Source: a virus
IMG/VR virus record: IMGVR_UViG_3300042339_001097
Coordinates: 1-64,000 of that record
Length of the DNA: 64,000 nucleotides
Strand: one strand, 5' to 3'
In this document: positions 39,667-47,844 of the stretch, one piece after another
Position numbering within the stretch: position 1 is the first letter of the stretch
Layout of the letters: every line of letters begins with the position of its first letter
Program-made: the position numbers and the translations under genes
The notes under the pieces: generated by a model
Told to the model about the DNA's origin: nothing
What the model saw: the letters and a program-made list of their open reading frames with translations, nothing else
The model's database searches: none

Positions 39667-39740
39667 GCCTTCGTAGCTCAGTAGGATAGAGCAACAGATT
39701 TCTAATCTGTGGGCCAGGGGTTCGAATCCCTTCGGGGGTA
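39667..39740 (+). tRNA. tRNA-Arg (anticodon UCU)
   Basis: A 74-base cloverleaf: acceptor GCCTTCG pairs with CGGGGGT (with several G-U), TAGCTC D-arm, anticodon arm ACAGA-TTTCTAA-TCTGT with anticodon TCT, variable loop, and T arm AGGGG-TTCGAAT-CCCTT. CCA is not encoded. It reads AGA, by eye the main Arg codon in this window. Its own host-type promoter and terminator bound it. Confidence 0.92.
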
Positions 39741-39746
39741 CTATTT

Positions 39747-39779
39747 TAAAAAAAGGGTTATTTTTAACCCTTTTTTATT
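39747..39779 (+). terminator. intrinsic terminator after the tRNA
   Basis: AAAGGGTTA and TAACCCTTT arms followed by T run. Confidence 0.75.
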
Positions 39780-39827
39780 TTTATTAATATTTATTAATCA
39801 GTGATATAAAAATTTAAAGAAAGAAAG

Positions 39828-40445
39828 GTGAACGAAATTATACCAACAATCATTACCTCAGTTACATCAATTGTTATTGCATTAATAACTGCGGGGTTTT
39901 TTAACATGATGAAAGAAAAAAGAGCAAAACAAAACTCAAGAAACAAACTTTCACAACAAATAGAAACAGACGAAATTGTTCACTCTACTTTAAGAGAAAT
40001 AAGAAGAAAATATAACGCAGATAGAATATATGTTATCCAATTTCACAATGGTGGTAATTTCTACACATCATCAGCAATGCAGAAAGCGTCTGTGACATAT
40101 GAAAGATGTTCTGACGGACTTGAAAGAATAACTGAAAAAATACAAAATGTGTTTGTAAGTCACTATAATTGGTTAATTAAACAAACTATGGAGGACGGAT
40201 TATTTATTCACGATTGTGAACTTATCCCTGATATTGCAACAAGAGCTTTAATTAAAAAGTTTGGAACACAATCTATGGTTTCATTACCAATTATGGACAG
40301 AGAAAACCATTTAATTGCACTTCTTTGTATGGATTGGGTATTCAGTGAACATGTTGAGGTATATTGTGAAAATGAGGAGTTTACAAAGAATTTCAGAGAA
40401 GATTTCAAAAAAGACACTCAATCGGTTAGAAACTTTTTAATTTAA
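39828..40445 (+). CDS. membrane-anchored GAF-like protein
   Basis: The 205-residue product starts at GTG with a good ribosome site for this genome (AAGAAAGG). One N-terminal transmembrane helix (IITSVTSIVIALITAGFF) is followed by a charged linker and a domain with GAF-like features: DEIVHSTLREIRRKYNAD RIYVIQFHNGG, then a helix, SMVSLPIMDRENHLIALL and CMDWVFSEHVE. GAF domains bind small ligands; here no ligand can be named. Unusual start and the A-rich ribosome site suggest regulated translation. Confidence 0.6.
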   Translation: MNEIIPTIITSVTSIVIALITAGFFNMMKEKRAKQNSRNKLSQQIETDEIVHSTLREIRRKYNADRIYVIQFHNGGNFYTSSAMQKASVTYERCSDGLERITEKIQNVFVSHYNWLIKQTMEDGLFIHDCELIPDIATRALIKKFGTQSMVSLPIMDRENHLIALLCMDWVFSEHVEVYCENEEFTKNFREDFKKDTQSVRNFLI

Positions 40446-41209
40446 TAATCTAAATCAAAGTTTGGGCTACTAGCCGTATTACCAACCCATCCAGCAGTAT
40501 CTATTTCATAAAAATATTCGGTATTATATTCTAATTCTTCATTTGTCTCAACTTCTATTGCCATCGGTGATGCGTATACTAATATAGTTTCATTTGTATC
40601 TTCATAATCTGTGATTGTGTCAGAGTCAATTTTGTCATATCTGTTAAGTTTACTAATTTCTGATTTTAATTCTTCATTAATACTAAAATAAAAGTCTAAT
40701 TTTAATTCGTAAGCGTCGCTTTTTTGTTGTTCACCTGTACCACTACAGTCATAACAATCTTCATGACCGCTACCCCCACAGGTATCACAATCACTTTTAC
40801 CACCACCATCACAATTTCCACATGTTTCACCTTCTTCGTTTTCACCTTCACCACCACAATCAGAACATTCTACTTCACCTGAACCATCACATTCACTGCA
40901 ACTAATCTCACCATCACCACCACAGTAATCACAGCTTTCCTGAACTTCAGTATCAAATACATTAGCAATTGCGTAGGTAAATCCTTCATTATCTAATTTC
41001 CATAATATTGATTCAAATTCTTTTTCACCATTATTAATGGCATTAATTAAAAATACCAATTTAACAAAATCCCATCCTTCTAACACGGACATCATTTGTT
41101 TATACGGGCCTTTACTGCTATTTAATTTTCTTGATATTTGTGCAACATTTGTATCTTTAATCGATAAAGATAACTTTTGTGCAATTTTAATTAATTTATT
41201 GTTTTCCAT
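40442..41209 (-). CDS. protein with DnaJ-type zinc-finger repeats
   Basis: The 255-residue product has an N-terminal helical domain, then residues 92-160 with six CxxCxGxG-like units (CDYCGGDG, CSECDGSG, CSDCGGEG, CGNCDGGG, CDTCGGSG, CYDCSGTG), more than the four of DnaJ. The C-terminal part is acidic (YDKIDSDTITDYEDTNET) and beta-rich. No J domain is present. Such zinc modules bind unfolded protein or partner proteins. The start shares a 14-base TATTTAT palindrome with the divergent peptidase gene. Confidence 0.75.
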   Translation of the reverse strand: MENNKLIKIAQKLSLSIKDTNVAQISRKLNSSKGPYKQMMSVLEGWDFVKLVFLINAINNGEKEFESILWKLDNEGFTYAIANVFDTEVQESCDYCGGDGEISCSECDGSGEVECSDCGGEGENEEGETCGNCDGGGKSDCDTCGGSGHEDCYDCSGTGEQQKSDAYELKLDFYFSINEELKSEISKLNRYDKIDSDTITDYEDTNETILVYASPMAIEVETNEELEYNTEYFYEIDTAGWVGNTASSPNFDLDY

Positions 41210-41210
41210 A

Positions 41211-41224
41211 ATATTTATAAATAT
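41211..41224. promoter_or_regulatory. divergent late-type promoter palindrome
   Basis: ATATTTATAAATAT is a perfect 14-base palindrome between the divergent starts at 41209 (minus) and 41238 (plus). Confidence 0.5.
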
Positions 41225-41237
41225 ACAAAAAAAATAT

Positions 41238-42209
41238 ATGAATAAGATTAATAGTCACAAAGAAGTTATTTCTGAAATTAAAAAATTAAGAAATGTTTTA
41301 CTTGAAGAAAAAGTTGATAAATCAACTCACGTTAATGCAAATGGTGTTAGAACACATTTAAATAGTTTAGGATATGCACATAAATCAACAATAGATGAAC
41401 TTGGTGATATTACTCCAGAATTAGCAAATGTTATAAAAAAAGTATCTTCAGCGTTTAAAAAAGAAATGCCTGAGTTAAAGATAAGATTTGGTGCTGGACG
41501 TGATAGATATCATAAGTCAACAAGAAGCCGACATACCCAAGGAAACGCTAATGACATAGTGTTTGGGAAAACAGCTGTAGGTGACCTCAGAGTGTCTGAC
41601 GATGAAACATTAGATAAAATATCAACTCTTTTGTGTGCTGCTAGACAATCTATTGACGGATTTACGTTTATTGATGAATATAGACACCCAAGTCCACGTT
41701 CAACAGGGCCCCATTACCATCTATCTTGGTCTGAAAATGGAAAAGATGAATCAAATAGTACTTATAATTTTTGTAGTTCGATACCGGAATCAAATTTAGC
41801 TAATTTTGAATTTCCTGAACCTGTACCGGAATGGTTAGATTGGTCACAATCTAAAGTAGATACTGAATTTGAAAAAATAATTGATAAATTTGGAACTAAA
41901 AAAATATCCGTAATAACAAGTGAATCTGATTGTGAAAAATATGTTAAAGAAGTTATTGAATTATTTGGTGAAGGTCATATTATCAAAAAAGATAACTTTT
42001 GTAACTCATTACTTTTAGGATTACCAATTAAAGAGTTTGTTGAGGCGGCTAAAGAAACTGAAAAAGTGAAAGAAGAAGAAAAGAAAAAAGAAGAGGAAAC
42101 TAAGAAAAAAGAAGAGGAATCTAAGAAAAAAGAAGAGGAATCTAAGAAAAAAGAAGAAGAATCAAGTTTAACTGAAGAACTGAAAAACTTTAAAAGATTT
42201 ATAAAATAA
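41238..42209 (+). CDS. tagged M15-type DD-peptidase
   Basis: The 323-residue product begins MNKINSHKEVISEIKKLR then NVLLEE, a tag. Residues 30-165 match the M15/VanY-like DD-peptidase fold: a substrate segment FGAGRDRYHKSTRSRHTQ, zinc ligands in RHTQGNANDI (His99, Asp106) and HYHLSW (His161, with His159). The family cuts D-Ala-D-Ala or peptide cross-bridges in peptidoglycan. The C-terminus (residues 268-310) is a long EKKKEEE repeat, a charged helix. Likely role is local wall opening at DNA entry. The large upstream frame of the same phase (from 41037) is not used because it runs through the promoter palindrome and the antisense gene. Confidence 0.8.
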   Translation: MNKINSHKEVISEIKKLRNVLLEEKVDKSTHVNANGVRTHLNSLGYAHKSTIDELGDITPELANVIKKVSSAFKKEMPELKIRFGAGRDRYHKSTRSRHTQGNANDIVFGKTAVGDLRVSDDETLDKISTLLCAARQSIDGFTFIDEYRHPSPRSTGPHYHLSWSENGKDESNSTYNFCSSIPESNLANFEFPEPVPEWLDWSQSKVDTEFEKIIDKFGTKKISVITSESDCEKYVKEVIELFGEGHIIKKDNFCNSLLLGLPIKEFVEAAKETEKVKEEEKKKEEETKKKEEESKKKEEESKKKEEESSLTEELKNFKRFIK

Positions 42210-42237
42210 AAAAAGGGACTGAAAAGTCCCTTTTTAA
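42207..42237. terminator. bidirectional terminator
   Basis: AAAAAGGGACT and AGTCCCTTTTT arms with a 4-base loop lie between the peptidase gene and the 3' end of the minus-strand tmRNA. Confidence 0.75.
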
Positions 42238-42238
42238 T

Positions 42239-42621
42239 TGGTGGAGGTGCTGGGTTTCGAACCCAGGTCCAAAAATGTTTACGATAAAACACTACACGTT
42301 TAGGATAATGTTAGTTCTTAACATTCCAAAATATTCTGTTTAGATTAACCTTCCGTAACAGACAAACAAGGTTTTTGTTCCTTTTCGGATAGAAACCACA
42401 CCACGGTACAAGCTTCTGTTGCAAGGTTATATGCTCACCGACCCCGTTGTATACTAATCTTAGATTAGGCTACAGTTACTTCTTCAGTACGGATTAAACC
42501 GAGTGTAGAAAGTTTTGCAATTGTGTTGCCGTTTGTGTTTTAAACCAGTTTTACAGGGTTAGTTTAGCCCCGACGTGCGTTTTATAATAAATTCATTCCT
42601 GTCAAATCCAGAAACACCCCC
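42239..42621 (-). ncRNA. ssrA: tmRNA
   Basis: A 383-base tmRNA with all terminal features. The 5' end reads GGGGGTGTTTCTGG then ATTTGACAGG; the 3' end holds the T arm CTGGGTTCGAAACCCAG and CACCTCCACCA with CCA encoded. The acceptor GGGGGUG pairs with CACCUCC. Near RNA position 90 the sequence AAACGGCAACACAATTGC likely contains the resume point: one frame gives a 21-residue tag from GGC ending VTVA before TAA; another gives 11 residues from GCA. Neither ends in the usual ALAA. tmRNA rescues stalled ribosomes and marks the nascent chain for proteolysis. The host will have its own copy. Confidence 0.95.
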
Positions 42622-42695
42622 ATAAATCAAAGAACTATGTTGTAAAGATATAAATATATTCTTCTTTAACCAAGTATTTATTTAAAAAAAGTTTA

Positions 42696-43775
42696 ATGAG
42701 TCAACTTTATCAGGCATTAAAAGATTTTACGGAAGATTTAGTTACTGCAAATTTTGTTAGGTACGAAGACGATGAGGATATTTTACGTATTACGAGAATA
42801 AATGAAAAAAATCTTGGTAAGTCTTTGGTTTATTTAACGTTTGATAGTGATGATTATGTTGACCTTTTCACTAGAAATAATGATGAAACTAATAACGGTT
42901 ATTTAATTAGAGTTGCTTTCCAAGGGGGGTATTATGGAGGTAATGTTTTTGTTGATGATTATTCCATGGATTATGATTGGGATGAGGGTTATTTACTACA
43001 TTATTTCAATGATGAGAATTTAGATAGGGTCAAACAAATAGTAAAAATATTAAGACCTAGTCTTTCCGTTGAGGATTTAAGAAATCATAACGATAAAGTT
43101 ATTGAAATTTGTAAGTGGTTAAAAAATGAATTTTCAAATGAGATAGATAGTATTATTTACGATTATTCAAGTGAATATGATGAAGCCTTGGTTAAAGGAT
43201 TAAGACAATATGTTACATCTAAATTATGTAACGCTTTACTTCCTTTAAATATCTTTGAGAAAAAATGTACTAATCTCTACATGACAACTGTAGCAATTCT
43301 TTTAAATACTTGGGATAAGTCTGGTGAAGACAAAGACGCTAAACTTTCAGATATGTTAAAAACAAGTATTGACCAATTGGGAATACAGTTTGATGAAGAT
43401 TTATATGAAGATTATTATGCTTATTTTGATAGTCAAAATTATGATGATGAAGGTTTTAACAGAAGTGTAACTTGGAATCTTGATAAAATCATGGAAAAAA
43501 TTGAAGATAGTGATAATATTGATTCTTATCGTAAAAACTCTGAAATACTTGAAAAATTATCAAAGTTAAAGTATGGTGAATTTAATAAATGGTATGAATT
43601 TCCTCCACAAAAAACATTTGGTGAAAAGACACCTGACAAATTCATAATTCAAGATGTTGATGACGGAAAAATACTTATTACATATAGTAATCATAGTAAA
43701 GATAAATTTAACCAAACCGTTAAAATTGATTATGATACTTTCTTAAATTTTTTATATCATCCTGAATTGTTTTAA
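42696..43775 (+). CDS. unknown 359-residue acidic protein
   Basis: It starts MSQLYQALKDFTEDLVTA and is very rich in Asp, Asn and Tyr (YSMDYDWDEGYLLHYFND, DLYEDYYAYFDSQNYDDE). The N-terminal 110 residues look beta-rich, the remainder helical, ending in a small domain (GKILITYSNHSKDKFNQT). TATTTAT is upstream. It sits just after the tmRNA and before the M20 peptidase. Not recognised. Confidence 0.6.
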   Translation: MSQLYQALKDFTEDLVTANFVRYEDDEDILRITRINEKNLGKSLVYLTFDSDDYVDLFTRNNDETNNGYLIRVAFQGGYYGGNVFVDDYSMDYDWDEGYLLHYFNDENLDRVKQIVKILRPSLSVEDLRNHNDKVIEICKWLKNEFSNEIDSIIYDYSSEYDEALVKGLRQYVTSKLCNALLPLNIFEKKCTNLYMTTVAILLNTWDKSGEDKDAKLSDMLKTSIDQLGIQFDEDLYEDYYAYFDSQNYDDEGFNRSVTWNLDKIMEKIEDSDNIDSYRKNSEILEKLSKLKYGEFNKWYEFPPQKTFGEKTPDKFIIQDVDDGKILITYSNHSKDKFNQTVKIDYDTFLNFLYHPELF

Positions 43776-43802
43776 TAGAAAAATAGCTTATCTTTATGAG
43801 CT

Positions 43803-44621
43803 ATGATAGAAAATGTTGATTTCTTAAAAAAGGTATTGTCAATACCTACAAAATCATTTAAAGAAGATTTAATGATTGAATTTTTGGTTGAATATTTAAC
43901 CGAAAAAAAACACAATTTTAAAGTTGATGACTTTGGAAATGTTTATGTCACAAAAGGTGAAATAAATGAGGGTGAATTTTATCCTTGTATTGTTGCACAT
44001 ACCGATACGGTACATAAAATTGACACAATCAACATCCATGAAGAACAACTTAAAGATTCAAAAGGTAATTTAAGTTTATCACTTAAAGCGTATAACGACT
44101 TGGGTGGCCCTACAGGTATTGGTGGTGATGATAAGTGTGGGGTGTTTGCCTGTCTTCAGTTATTAGAAGTCTTTGATGTAATTAAAGTTGCTTTGTTTGT
44201 AACAGAAGAAGTTGGTTGTTTGGGTTCAAAAGAAGCAGACCCTGAATTTTTTAGTAATGTAGGTTATGCTATTCAGTTTGACGCCCCTCACGATTACATG
44301 GTAACAGAATATTGTTACGGTGTTAAAGTTTTTGAAACGGATTCTGAATTTGAGTCAAAAGCTAAAAAAGTTCTTTCTGAAGGTATGTTGTCTGAACCTC
44401 AATATATGCAACATCCTTACACTGATGTTTGGCAACTACGTAAAAAGTTTGATTTCTCTTGTATCAACTTCTCAATTGGTTATCACAACTATCACACACC
44501 AAATGAATATGTTGTTGTCCATGAAGTTTTTGCTGGTATGAATACAGGTAAAAAACTGATTGAAGAACTTGGTAATCAGAAATACGAATTTATCCATAGG
44601 TCACAATTATATAATTTCTAA
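43803..44621 (+). CDS. M20-family peptidase (PepT-like)
   Basis: The 272-residue product has the di-zinc signatures of M20 peptidases: VAHTDTVH (His66, Asp68), GIGGDDKCGV with metal Asp109/110, FVTEEVGCLGS with catalytic Glu134/135, and HNYHTPNEYV (His near 238) as final ligand. Family members cleave tri- or dipeptides. The domain is shorter than bacterial PepT (about 400), lacking most of the dimerisation insert. TATCTTTA upstream is close to a host-type promoter. It could recycle peptides from phage-directed proteolysis; located between the tmRNA and the ClpC-like gene. Confidence 0.82.
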   Translation: MIENVDFLKKVLSIPTKSFKEDLMIEFLVEYLTEKKHNFKVDDFGNVYVTKGEINEGEFYPCIVAHTDTVHKIDTINIHEEQLKDSKGNLSLSLKAYNDLGGPTGIGGDDKCGVFACLQLLEVFDVIKVALFVTEEVGCLGSKEADPEFFSNVGYAIQFDAPHDYMVTEYCYGVKVFETDSEFESKAKKVLSEGMLSEPQYMQHPYTDVWQLRKKFDFSCINFSIGYHNYHTPNEYVVVHEVFAGMNTGKKLIEELGNQKYEFIHRSQLYNF

Positions 44622-44624
44622 AAA

Positions 44625-44655
44625 TAAAAAAGGGGGTTTATTCCCCCTTTTTCTT
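44625..44655. terminator. bidirectional terminator between convergent genes
   Basis: AAAAAGGGGG and CCCCCTTTTT arms with a 6-base loop after the peptidase gene and within the end of the convergent ClpC-like gene. Confidence 0.75.
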
Positions 44656-46701
44656 TCTTGGTCTTTTCACTTTCGGTGTTTCATCAGGTTGTACTTCAAT
44701 TTCTGATATTGACACTTCCTCCTCATTGATTTCAATATTGTAGGACTTATCCATTACAATTTTTTCACGTAATACTTCATCTGAAATATAGTCTTCAATC
44801 TTTTCTTGGATTGCTCTCTTCAAAGGACGTGCTCCGTAAACATCATCAAATCCAACTTTTGAAACAAAGTCAATTACTGACTGACCGAAGTTAATGTTGT
44901 ATCCCAATTTTGATAAACGAGACTTTAATTTGTTGACCTCAACCAAAACAATTTTTTGAATATCGTCATTTTGAAGTGTGTTGAATACAATTACCTCATC
45001 CAAACGATTGATAAACTCAGGTGCGAAGTGGTTCTTCAATTCTTTGTTTAACATTGTTTTCTTAAGTTCTTCGTTGGTATAAACATTACCTGTCTTACTA
45101 AATCCAACCCCCGCTCCAAACTCTTGCATCTTTTTTACCCCAAGATTTGAAGTCATAATGATTAAACAGTTCTTGAAATTGATTTTTCTTCCAAAACTAT
45201 CTGTCATATACCCTTCATCCAATAGTTGAAGTAATGCTGAGAATATGTCTTTGTGTGCTTTCTCAACCTCGTCAAATAATACCACAGAGTATGGTTTGGT
45301 CTTTACCTGTTCTGTAAGTTGTCCACCTTCATCATATCCTACATAACCTGGAGGTGAACCAATCAAACGAGATACGGTATGTTTATCTTGATATTCAGAC
45401 ATATCAACTCGGATAAGATTTTCATCACTCCCAAAGATTTGTTTTGCCAATTCTTTTGCCAATAAAGTCTTACCAACACCTGTTGAACCTAAAAATATAA
45501 ATGAACCAATTGGTTTATTTGGGTCTTTAATACCTAATCTATTTCTACGAATAGATTTTGCAATCTTTGTAACCGCTTCTTTTTGTCCAATTACTGATTT
45601 ATTTAATTCTTCTTCTAAATTAATAAGAGCAATCTTATCGTCTAAATTAAGTTTTGTTAGAGGTATTTTTGTCATTGTTGACACCACCTCGTAAACCAAT
45701 TCTTCTGAAATTGTTTTTCTATTATCCAAAAGAGTTTGTTCAAACTTCTTCTTTTCAATATCAAGTTGTGATAAAACTTTCTTTTCTTTATCTCTTAAGT
45801 TCGCAGCTTCTTCGTAATTCTGTTTTTTAACAACAAGTAATTTTTGTTGTTTAATCTCTAATGCCTGACGTTTTAATTCGTCAATTATTTCAGGATTTTT
45901 TACATCTACTTGAGCTCTTGCTCCGACTTCATCCAAAATATCAAATGCCTTATCGGGAAACTCTCTGTCGGTGATATATCGCTCGGCTAAATCAACACAG
46001 ATTTGTAGAATATTATCGGTATAATTTACTTTGTGATAATTTTCGTATTTGTCTTTAACATTCTTAAGGATTTGTAATGTTTCTTCTTTTGTTGAAGAAC
46101 TAACCACCACTTTTTGGAAACGTCTATCTAACGCTCCGTCCTTCTCAATTTGTTTTTTATACTCATCCAATGTCGTTGCTCCAATACATTGTATTTCACC
46201 TCTTGATAATGCAGGTTTTAAAATGTTAGAAGCGTCCATTGAACCTGAGGCGTTACCTGCACCTACAATCGTATGGATTTCATCGATGAATAAAATAACA
46301 TTTGGGTTTGCTTGAATTTCTTCCAGGATAACCTTTAATCGTTCTTCAAATTGACCACGATACTTTGTTCCTGCAACAACCGAATTCATCTCTAATGATA
46401 AAATACGTTTATCAACCAAGTTTCTTGGACAATCACCTTCAAAAATCTTCATTGCCAATCCCTCAACAATTGCCGTCTTACCACAACCAGGTTCACCGAT
46501 GATAATTGGGTTGTTTTTCTTTCTTCTTGAAAGAATTTGGGCGATACGTAATATTTCGTCTTCCCTACCGACAACGGGGTCTAACTTACCTTCTTCGGCA
46601 AGTTTAATAAGGTCACGACTAAAATTGTCTAACACAGGTGTATTTGAATTTACCTCTGTTTTTTTTGGTAGTTTCCCACCCTCTTCAACTGAATCTGTCA
46701 T
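44638..46701 (-). CDS. ClpA/ClpC-like two-domain AAA+ unfoldase without N-domain
   Basis: The 687-residue product begins MTDSVEEGGKLPKKTEVN and goes directly into D1: FSRDLIKLAEEGKLDPVV, Walker A GEPGCGKT (69-76), FIDEIHTIVGAG, then a UVR-like middle segment (EEAANLRDKEKKVLSQLD), and D2 with GSTGVGKT, VLFDEVEKAHKDIF, LIGSPPGYVGYDEGGQLT and RPLKRAIQ. It unfolds proteins and threads them, in bacteria into ClpP. The N-terminal substrate domain of about 150 residues is missing. AGVGFS in D2 is at the usual position of the ClpP-binding loop. Acidic/Lys-rich tail (TPKVKRPRKKKGE). Promoter TACATTTG at 46750. ATG at 46701 preferred over the in-frame ATG at 46746. Confidence 0.92.
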   Translation of the reverse strand: MTDSVEEGGKLPKKTEVNSNTPVLDNFSRDLIKLAEEGKLDPVVGREDEILRIAQILSRRKKNNPIIIGEPGCGKTAIVEGLAMKIFEGDCPRNLVDKRILSLEMNSVVAGTKYRGQFEERLKVILEEIQANPNVILFIDEIHTIVGAGNASGSMDASNILKPALSRGEIQCIGATTLDEYKKQIEKDGALDRRFQKVVVSSSTKEETLQILKNVKDKYENYHKVNYTDNILQICVDLAERYITDREFPDKAFDILDEVGARAQVDVKNPEIIDELKRQALEIKQQKLLVVKKQNYEEAANLRDKEKKVLSQLDIEKKKFEQTLLDNRKTISEELVYEVVSTMTKIPLTKLNLDDKIALINLEEELNKSVIGQKEAVTKIAKSIRRNRLGIKDPNKPIGSFIFLGSTGVGKTLLAKELAKQIFGSDENLIRVDMSEYQDKHTVSRLIGSPPGYVGYDEGGQLTEQVKTKPYSVVLFDEVEKAHKDIFSALLQLLDEGYMTDSFGRKINFKNCLIIMTSNLGVKKMQEFGAGVGFSKTGNVYTNEELKKTMLNKELKNHFAPEFINRLDEVIVFNTLQNDDIQKIVLVEVNKLKSRLSKLGYNINFGQSVIDFVSKVGFDDVYGARPLKRAIQEKIEDYISDEVLREKIVMDKSYNIEINEEEVSISEIEVQPDETPKVKRPRKKKGE

Positions 46702-46749
46702 AAAATAGTTTTTATTAAAATTAAATGAATTTGTTCTTAAATTCAACTA

Positions 46750-46757
46750 CAAATGTA
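46750..46757 (-). promoter_or_regulatory. host-type promoter -7 element
   Basis: TACATTTG on the minus strand, 49 bases before the ATG at 46701, upstream of the ClpC-like gene. Confidence 0.5.
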
Positions 46758-46789
46758 ATTCAAAATTATTTATCATTAAAAAAAAAGTT

Positions 46790-47032
46790 ATGGCAATTAC
46801 AAAAGAAACAATCAAAGGAACTAACATTATCTGTGAAATTGAATCGTCTAATATCAGTAAAACTGATTTTAACACCGAAAGTAAAAAACTAATTGTTGAT
46901 TTTAAAACAGGTGTTCAATATGAATATGAAGGTGTACCACATGATGTGTATACAAAATTTAGAATGGCGGAATCACAAGGAAGTTTTTTTAATAAAAATA
47001 TTGCAAAAGTTTATAAGTATAAAAGATTGTAA
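46790..47032 (+). CDS. KTSC-domain protein
   Basis: The 80-residue product fits the KTSC domain: SSNISKTDFNTESKKLIV, DFKTGVQYEYEGVPHDVY, FRMAESQGSFFNKNI and YKYKRL at the end. The domain is found alone or after lysyl-tRNA synthetase in bacteria and phages; its biochemical role is not known. TATTTAT upstream. Confidence 0.75.
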   Translation: MAITKETIKGTNIICEIESSNISKTDFNTESKKLIVDFKTGVQYEYEGVPHDVYTKFRMAESQGSFFNKNIAKVYKYKRL

Positions 47033-47052
47033 TTAGTTGATATTTATTATTT

Positions 47053-47814
47053 GTGAAAGATAATAATATAATCAAAAGTTTTTTCTCTAAAGATAACCTC
47101 AACTCAAAAATTTGGGATGAGAATATGCAATTGAGAACGGAAGTGAGAGAAAAATTACTTCAAACTGCTAATGAATTTATTGATTTTATTGGGGTCCCTT
47201 TATTAATTGAGGATGTTATTTTCACAGGTTCTTTAGCCAATTATAATTGGTCGGAGTATTCAGATATTGATTTACATGTTGTTTGTGATTTTATTCAATT
47301 TTCAGATACTGAACTATCTCTTTACGAAGAGTTATTTAAAGTTAAAAAAACTATTTTTAATACAAATCATGATATTAAAATTTTTGGGTATGAAGTAGAA
47401 CTTTATGTTCAAAACGCTACTGAAGCACATTTTAGTTCAGGGGTTTATTCAGTCCTATATGATGAATGGGATGTAAAACCTGAAAAAGAAGATTCAAATA
47501 TTGATACTAAAATTCTTAAATCAAAAATTAATCACTGGAAAAGTCAAATTGACACTGTTGTGGATAACGCAACTGAAAAAGATATTGATGAGGCAAGAGA
47601 ATATATTAAAAAGTTTAAAGAAAAACTTAAAAAATATAGGAGTTCAGGTCTTAAAAAAGAAGGTGAATATTCTTATGAGAATTTGGTGTTTAAATACTTA
47701 AGAAGAAGTGATTATTTAGAAAAATTATTTAATTTGGAAAATAATCTTTTAGACAAAGAACTTTCTCTAATGGAACAAAAGATAGATTTTTTACTTAATC
47801 TAAAAAAATCTTAA
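47053..47814 (+). CDS. nucleotidyltransferase of the pol-beta superfamily
   Basis: The 253-residue product starts at GTG 47053 and has the nucleotidyltransferase signature FTGSLANYNWSEYSDIDL with the G-S and D-I-D metal residues, followed by HVVCDF and a third acidic residue in YEVELYVQN. The C-terminal part is helical (FKYLRRSDYLEKLFNLEN). Related proteins transfer nucleotides to proteins, RNA or small molecules; the substrate is unknown. TATTTAT directly precedes GTG. Similar genes are found in T4-like phages near the terminase. Confidence 0.75.
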   Translation: MKDNNIIKSFFSKDNLNSKIWDENMQLRTEVREKLLQTANEFIDFIGVPLLIEDVIFTGSLANYNWSEYSDIDLHVVCDFIQFSDTELSLYEELFKVKKTIFNTNHDIKIFGYEVELYVQNATEAHFSSGVYSVLYDEWDVKPEKEDSNIDTKILKSKINHWKSQIDTVVDNATEKDIDEAREYIKKFKEKLKKYRSSGLKKEGEYSYENLVFKYLRRSDYLEKLFNLENNLLDKELSLMEQKIDFLLNLKKS

Positions 47815-47844
47815 TTTTCTGTATATTTATAAAGAAAAAATAAT

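Noticed and set aside
41037-41237. N-terminal extension of the M15 peptidase upstream of 41238
   Set aside because: It would lie antisense inside the zinc-finger gene and pass through the divergent promoter palindrome. The tag starts at 41238.
44692-46708. Plus-strand frames across the ClpC-like gene (for example 46049-46315, 46499-46708)
   Set aside because: Shadows of the strong minus-strand AAA+ gene; composition is Ser/Leu/Phe-rich and has no start signals.
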